9,552 nucleotides of DNA, from NCBI GenBank assembly GCA_030640885.1, contig DAOWIN010000071.1:1-9552 (forward strand), written 5' to 3'. A program made the translations under genes and the position numbers. The DNA is from Candidatus Omnitrophota bacterium. GTDB lineage: Bacteria; Omnitrophota; 4484-213. The notes beneath the pieces are model-generated. The model saw only the letters and a list, made by a program, of their open reading frames with translations. It had not been told where the DNA came from and did not search any database. This document shows, piece by piece, positions 6,702 to 9,552 of the stretch (within the stretch, counting starts at the first letter, position 1; each line of letters opens with the position of its first letter).

Positions 6702-6778
6702 TGGTAGCGGGGAGAGGATTTGAACCTCTGACCTTTAGGTTATGGGCCTAACGAGCTACCAGGCTGCTCTACCCCGCA
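6702..6778 (-). tRNA. Initiator tRNA-fMet (anticodon CAU)
   Basis: A 77-base tRNA with encoded CCA and anticodon CAT at 6742-6744. It folds into a standard cloverleaf: acceptor TGCGGGG with CCCCGCT, D-stem GAGC/GCTC, anticodon stem TTAGG/CCTAA, T-stem AGAGG/CCTCT. Features mark it as initiator and not elongator. The first acceptor pair is not Watson-Crick (U1 against U72, where E. coli has C1 against A72), which favours formylation and excludes EF-Tu. The D-stem has the A11-U24 pair of initiators. The D-loop and D-stem are identical to E. coli tRNA-fMet. Of the three G-C pairs usual next to the anticodon loop only two are kept; the third is A29-U41. It starts 8 bases after an exact TATAAT. 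Confidence 0.95.
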
Positions 6779-6786
6779 TCGTTTAT

Positions 6787-6815
6787 ATTATAAACAATCT
6801 TTTATGAAATGTCAA
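6787..6815 (-). promoter_or_regulatory. Consensus sigma-70-type promoter for initiator tRNA
   Basis: TTGACA (6810-6815), a 17-base spacer and TATAAT (6787-6792) match the housekeeping promoter consensus at all 12 positions with ideal spacing. The -35 box contains the TGA stop of cysS (6812-6814), so the promoter begins inside the upstream gene. The predicted start is near 6780, leaving only a 1-3 base leader before the mature tRNA 5' end. The -10 box lies in a 15-bp inverted repeat, GTTTATATTATAAAC (6781-6795). Confidence 0.88.
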
Positions 6816-8194
6816 GAAATTTTCTTCCAGCGCCCCCCATCTTTTGTATCTTCCAGAATAATCCCTTTTTGCTTCAACCCTTTTCTTATTTCATCAGCTA
6901 ATTTAAAATCTTTTCTTTCTCTTGCTAATCCTCTTTGCTCAATCAATTCCTTTATATTTTTATCAATTTCTTCTAATTGAGCAAATTCCAAAATTCCTAA
7001 TACAGTATTGATTTTTTCAATCAAATTTTTTATTTCCTTGAGGTCGCCGCCGCAAATTTCTTCTTTGCTAATTGCTATGTTAGCGTCTTTGACTAAATTA
7101 AATAAACCTGCGAGGGCTTGTGAAATATTCAAGTCGTCATCCATTGCTTTTTCAAAACCAATTTTTGTCTCTTCTATTCTCCTTGTAAAAGATATGCTGC
7201 CTTTCTTTTTGTAATTATTAATATTTAGATAGAAATCCTGTAATCTTTTTAGGGCTTGCTCTGCCTGCTTTATCCCCTGTTCAGTGAAATTTAGAGCGCT
7301 GCGGTAATGAGTGGATAAAAGCAGAAATCTTATTGCTGATGGATTATATCCTTTTACTAACAAATCGCGCAGAGTAAAAAAGTTCCCTTTTGATTTAGCC
7401 ATCTTTTCATTATTTACCAACAAAAATTTACAGTGCAGCCAATAGCGAACGAATTTTTTGCCTGTAGCCGCTTCGCTTTGGGCAATTTCATTTTCGTGAT
7501 GGGGAAAAATGTTATCCTCACCGCCAGTATGAATATCAAAACTCTCTCCAAGATATTTCATTGACATTGCCGAACATTCAATATGCCAACCCGGTCTCCC
7601 TTTTCCTATATCGGTTTGCCAAAATGGTTCATCTGCTTTTGCCTTTTTCCAAAGGGCAAAATCAGAGGGGTTTTCTTTGTCATATTCATCAGCTTGTTCC
7701 CGCCGCTCTGTGTTAGATATTGGCATTTGGGAAAGTTTCCCGTAATCTTTAAATCGGGAGATCTTAAAATAAATTGAGCCGTCCTTTTCGTAAGCAAAAC
7801 CCTCTTTTAGAAGAATTTTTATCAGGTTCACCATTTCGGGAATATGTTTTGTTGCTTGCGGATAAACCTCTGCCTGTTCAATATTCAGTTTTTCTAAATC
7901 TTTAAAAAATGCTTTAATATACCTTTGTGTAAAACTATTTAATTCTATCTTCTCCTTTTTTGCCCCCGCGATTGTTTTGTCATCAACATCAGTAATATTC
8001 ATCACTTGAAAAACCTGATAGCCTTTATATTTTAGATAGCGGCGTAAAAGGTCTTCAAACACATAAGCCCGAAAATTGCCAATATGGGCATAATCATAGA
8101 CCGTAGGACCACAACTGTATATCTTTACAATCCCCTTTTGCAAGGAAACGAATTTTTCTTTTTTACGGGTAAGGGTGTTGTAAAGATGAAGCAT
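6812..8194 (-). CDS. cysS: Cysteinyl-tRNA synthetase
   Basis: A 460-residue class I synthetase that attaches cysteine to tRNA-Cys in the cytoplasm. The ATP-binding HIGN motif is at 37-40 and the KMSKS loop appears as KMAKSKGN (264-271). The zinc site that recognises cysteine is complete: Cys28 in SCGPTVYD, Cys207 in GWHIECSAM, and His232 and Glu236 in PHHENE. The DALR-type anticodon helical region follows, and the length is usual. The ATG at 8192-8194 gives the normal family start MLHLYNTLTRKK, but no Shine-Dalgarno sequence precedes it; the palindromic element begins 3 bases upstream. It follows cysE, as in many bacteria where the two are co-transcribed. Its stop codon lies in the -35 box of the tRNA promoter. 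Confidence 0.97.
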   Translation of the reverse strand: MLHLYNTLTRKKEKFVSLQKGIVKIYSCGPTVYDYAHIGNFRAYVFEDLLRRYLKYKGYQVFQVMNITDVDDKTIAGAKKEKIELNSFTQRYIKAFFKDLEKLNIEQAEVYPQATKHIPEMVNLIKILLKEGFAYEKDGSIYFKISRFKDYGKLSQMPISNTERREQADEYDKENPSDFALWKKAKADEPFWQTDIGKGRPGWHIECSAMSMKYLGESFDIHTGGEDNIFPHHENEIAQSEAATGKKFVRYWLHCKFLLVNNEKMAKSKGNFFTLRDLLVKGYNPSAIRFLLLSTHYRSALNFTEQGIKQAEQALKRLQDFYLNINNYKKKGSISFTRRIEETKIGFEKAMDDDLNISQALAGLFNLVKDANIAISKEEICGGDLKEIKNLIEKINTVLGILEFAQLEEIDKNIKELIEQRGLARERKDFKLADEIRKGLKQKGIILEDTKDGGRWKKIS

Positions 8195-8197
8195 CTT

Positions 8198-8330
8198 CTA
8201 ATGTCTAATTGACCTAATGTCTAATTGACCTAAATGGTAGCCACCCAGACGCCCAGCTGGGAAACTGGGAAACTGGGAAACTGGGAAACTGGGTGTCCCA
8301 ATGAGTTAGAGCAATTAGACATTAGACATT
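8198..8330. repeat. Nested palindromic repeat filling the cysE-cysS spacer
   Basis: Outer layer: a 16-bp unit TAATGTCTAATTGACC repeated twice (8199-8230), and on the far side its inverted partner, with CAATTAGACATTAG (8312-8325) the exact reverse complement of 14 bases in each left copy. Inner layer: four perfect copies of CTGGGAAA (8257-8288) ending in CTGGGTG, whose last seven bases pair with CACCCAG at 8242-8248. A 10-bp palindrome CCCAGCTGGG sits at 8252-8261. The element ends exactly at the cysE stop codon and comes within 3 bases of the cysS ATG, so the spacer contains nothing else. No separate cysS promoter or ribosome site is visible. I do not recognise the family. Confidence 0.88.
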
Positions 8331-9044
8331 TTATTTCTTTCTCCATTCCTCCAAATGCTTTTCCACGGTGTCAATCTCTTGTTGTAATTTATTCAGTCTT
8401 TCAGTTAGAGGGTCGGGAAGATTGGTGTGGTCCAAATTAATGCCGGGGATTCGCTTCCCTTTTTCCTTTGCCACCCTTCCAGGAACCCCGACTACCGTGC
8501 AATTAGAAGGCACGGTTCTTATTACCACAGCGTTTGCTCCAATATTCACATTATCGCCAATAGTAATATTCCCTAAAACCTTTGCTCCAGCAGAGATTAC
8601 TACATTGTTGCCAATGGTAGGATGCCGCTTTCCTTTTTCTTTTCCCGTTCCTCCCAATGTTACTCCTTGATACAGAGTTACATCATTGCCAATAACCGTT
8701 GTTTCCCCGATTACCACCCCCATTCCGTGGTCAATAAAAAATCTCTTACCAATCTGAGCCGCTGGGTGAATTTCAATACCGCTGAGATGACGACTTATCT
8801 GAGAGATAGCTCGCGCCAGAAAAAAGCCCCTCTTTTTGTAGAGATAATGAGCAAGATTGTGCAAAATGATAGCATGTAAACCCGAATAAGTAAGCAGAAT
8901 CTCTAAATAATTGCGCGCCGCTGGATCACGCTCAAAGGTGGCTTTTATCTCTCCTTTAAAAAGAAAACCGCTGATAATCAAGACAAGAACGGCAAAAACA
9001 AAACCAGATATAAGTAAATAGGATATAATAATGGCTAAAATCAT
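8331..9044 (-). CDS. cysE: Serine O-acetyltransferase with N-terminal hydrophobic segment
   Basis: A 237-residue enzyme that acetylates serine with acetyl-CoA to O-acetylserine, the first step of cysteine synthesis. After FERDPAAR (37-44) and the HAIILHNLAHYLY helices, a left-handed beta-helix of hexapeptide repeats runs from about 90 to 190. It contains the catalytic IDHG (Asp105, His106), GETTVIGNDVTLYQGVTLGGTG, and RHPTIG (His141), matching E. coli CysE Asp157, His158 and His193. A charged, probably coiled-coil tail follows GVPGR. The first 29 residues are almost wholly hydrophobic, unlike the short soluble start usual in EpsC-type family members, and predict a membrane anchor. AAGGTGG before the ATG at 9044 supports that start. 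It lies 9 bases after ispF. Confidence 0.94.
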   Translation of the reverse strand: MILAIIISYLLISGFVFAVLVLIISGFLFKGEIKATFERDPAARNYLEILLTYSGLHAIILHNLAHYLYKKRGFFLARAISQISRHLSGIEIHPAAQIGKRFFIDHGMGVVIGETTVIGNDVTLYQGVTLGGTGKEKGKRHPTIGNNVVISAGAKVLGNITIGDNVNIGANAVVIRTVPSNCTVVGVPGRVAKEKGKRIPGINLDHTNLPDPLTERLNKLQQEIDTVEKHLEEWRKK

Positions 9045-9053
9045 GCTTCCACC

Positions 9054-9521
9054 TTATTTAACTAATGCTACTGCGTAGGCAGCAATTCCTTCCTTCTTGC
9101 CAACCGCTCCCAAACCTTCATTGGTAGTAGCCTTAATATTTATTTGCGAATAGGACAAACCCAATGTTTGGGCAATGTTTGCCCTCATCTTTTGTTTAAA
9201 CGAAGAGAGTTTTGGCTGTTCAATAACTATAGTGGCATCAATATTTTCAATGTTTAGCCCCTTTTTTTGCAAAAGTTCCTTAACATTAGCCAAAAGCTTT
9301 AGACTGCTAATATCCTTATATCTTTCATCTTTATCGGGAAAATGCTCGCCGATATCTCCCAAACCTGCCGCACCCAATAAGGCATCACAAATAGAATGTG
9401 TTAAAACATCAGCATCCGAATGTCCGTCTAATCCTTTTTCAAAAGGGATTTGAACGCCGCCTAAAATCAATTTTCTTTCCTCTTTGAGAGGATGAATATC
9501 GTAACCAAAACCAATTTTCAT
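9054..9521 (-). CDS. ispF: 2-C-methyl-D-erythritol 2,4-cyclodiphosphate synthase
   Basis: A 155-residue trimeric enzyme of the MEP isoprenoid pathway; it cyclises 4-diphosphocytidyl-methylerythritol 2-phosphate to the cyclodiphosphate, releasing CMP. The metal ligands Asp8 and His10 (GYDIHP) and His42 are present, with DGHSDADVLTH (32-42), GDIGEHFPD (55-63) and the C-terminal ATTNEGLG carrying Thr132, Thr133 and Glu135, at the same positions as in E. coli IspF. It is full length. The ATG at 9519-9521 begins MKIGFGYDIHP, the standard start. There is no Shine-Dalgarno sequence, and a promoter-like TGATAGAAT ends 9 bases upstream, so the message may be leaderless. cysE follows at 9 bases, consistent with one operon. 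Confidence 0.97.
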   Translation of the reverse strand: MKIGFGYDIHPLKEERKLILGGVQIPFEKGLDGHSDADVLTHSICDALLGAAGLGDIGEHFPDKDERYKDISSLKLLANVKELLQKKGLNIENIDATIVIEQPKLSSFKQKMRANIAQTLGLSYSQINIKATTNEGLGAVGKKEGIAAYAVALVK

Positions 9522-9530
9522 AGTCTAATT

Positions 9531-9539
9531 ATTCTATCA
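9531..9539 (-). promoter_or_regulatory. Candidate extended -10 element for ispF
   Basis: TGATAGAAT matches the extended -10 form TGnTATAAT at all but one specified position. A start about 7 bases downstream would fall near 9524, only about 3 bases before the ispF ATG. Any -35 box would lie at or beyond the window edge and cannot be judged. Confidence 0.4.
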
Positions 9540-9552
9540 GATTTTCCCTAAA

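Noticed and set aside
1689..8330. A CRISPR array as explanation of the three repeat elements
   Set aside because: Units are 7-16 bp, directly adjacent with no unique spacers, and arranged as inverted arms; there are no cas genes in the window.
8234..8440. Plus-strand 68-codon frame with WETGKLGNWETG
   Set aside because: It is a reading of the 8-bp CTGGGAAA array followed by the antisense of cysE; its repetitive residues come from the repeat and not from a protein.

Overview
The window is about 9.5 kb of AT-rich bacterial chromosome from an organism I cannot name. Every supported gene lies on the minus strand, so the biological order runs from high to low coordinates: ispF, cysE, cysS, initiator tRNA, dnaE, glyA, dCMP deaminase, an orphan antitoxin with a toxin stub, a lipoprotein, and a trpS fragment. 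The lipoprotein signal, the ispF-cysE-cysS order and the family sequences suit an uncultured Gram-negative-type candidate phylum (Omnitrophota would fit). That placement is inference, because there is no rRNA here to test it.

Right side (6702-9552): ispF (isoprenoid MEP pathway) is followed closely by a serine acetyltransferase with a hydrophobic N-terminal segment. A 136-bp spacer, filled almost completely by a nested palindromic repeat, leads to cysteinyl-tRNA synthetase. CysE makes O-acetylserine, the precursor of cysteine, and CysS loads cysteine on tRNA, so the cluster links cysteine supply to translation. The cysS stop codon lies inside the -35 box of an exact-consensus promoter (TTGACA, 17 bp, TATAAT) that drives an initiator tRNA-fMet.

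Middle (1185-6640): dnaE, the replicative polymerase alpha subunit with an apparently intact PHP exonuclease-type metal site, is followed 11 bp later by glyA and then by dCMP deaminase. GlyA supplies methylene-tetrahydrofolate and dCMP deaminase supplies dUMP, the two substrates for making dTMP, so replication and thymidylate supply sit side by side. A terminator-like hairpin and a second repeat element separate glyA from the deaminase. A third repeat element precedes dnaE.

Left side (1-1180) is a small accessory or decaying region: an orphan ParD-like antitoxin, the first 19 codons of its ParE-type toxin, a lipoprotein of unknown role, and a 41-codon remnant of the N-terminus of tryptophanyl-tRNA synthetase.

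The most unusual feature is a set of three intergenic elements (1689-1769, 6521-6638, 8198-8330). Each is built from very short tandem units (7, 9 and 8/16 bp) arranged as inverted arms, and each sits between two housekeeping genes, just upstream of a gene that lacks a clear Shine-Dalgarno sequence. They share architecture but not sequence. One carries five regularly spaced G-triplets, a G-quadruplex motif.
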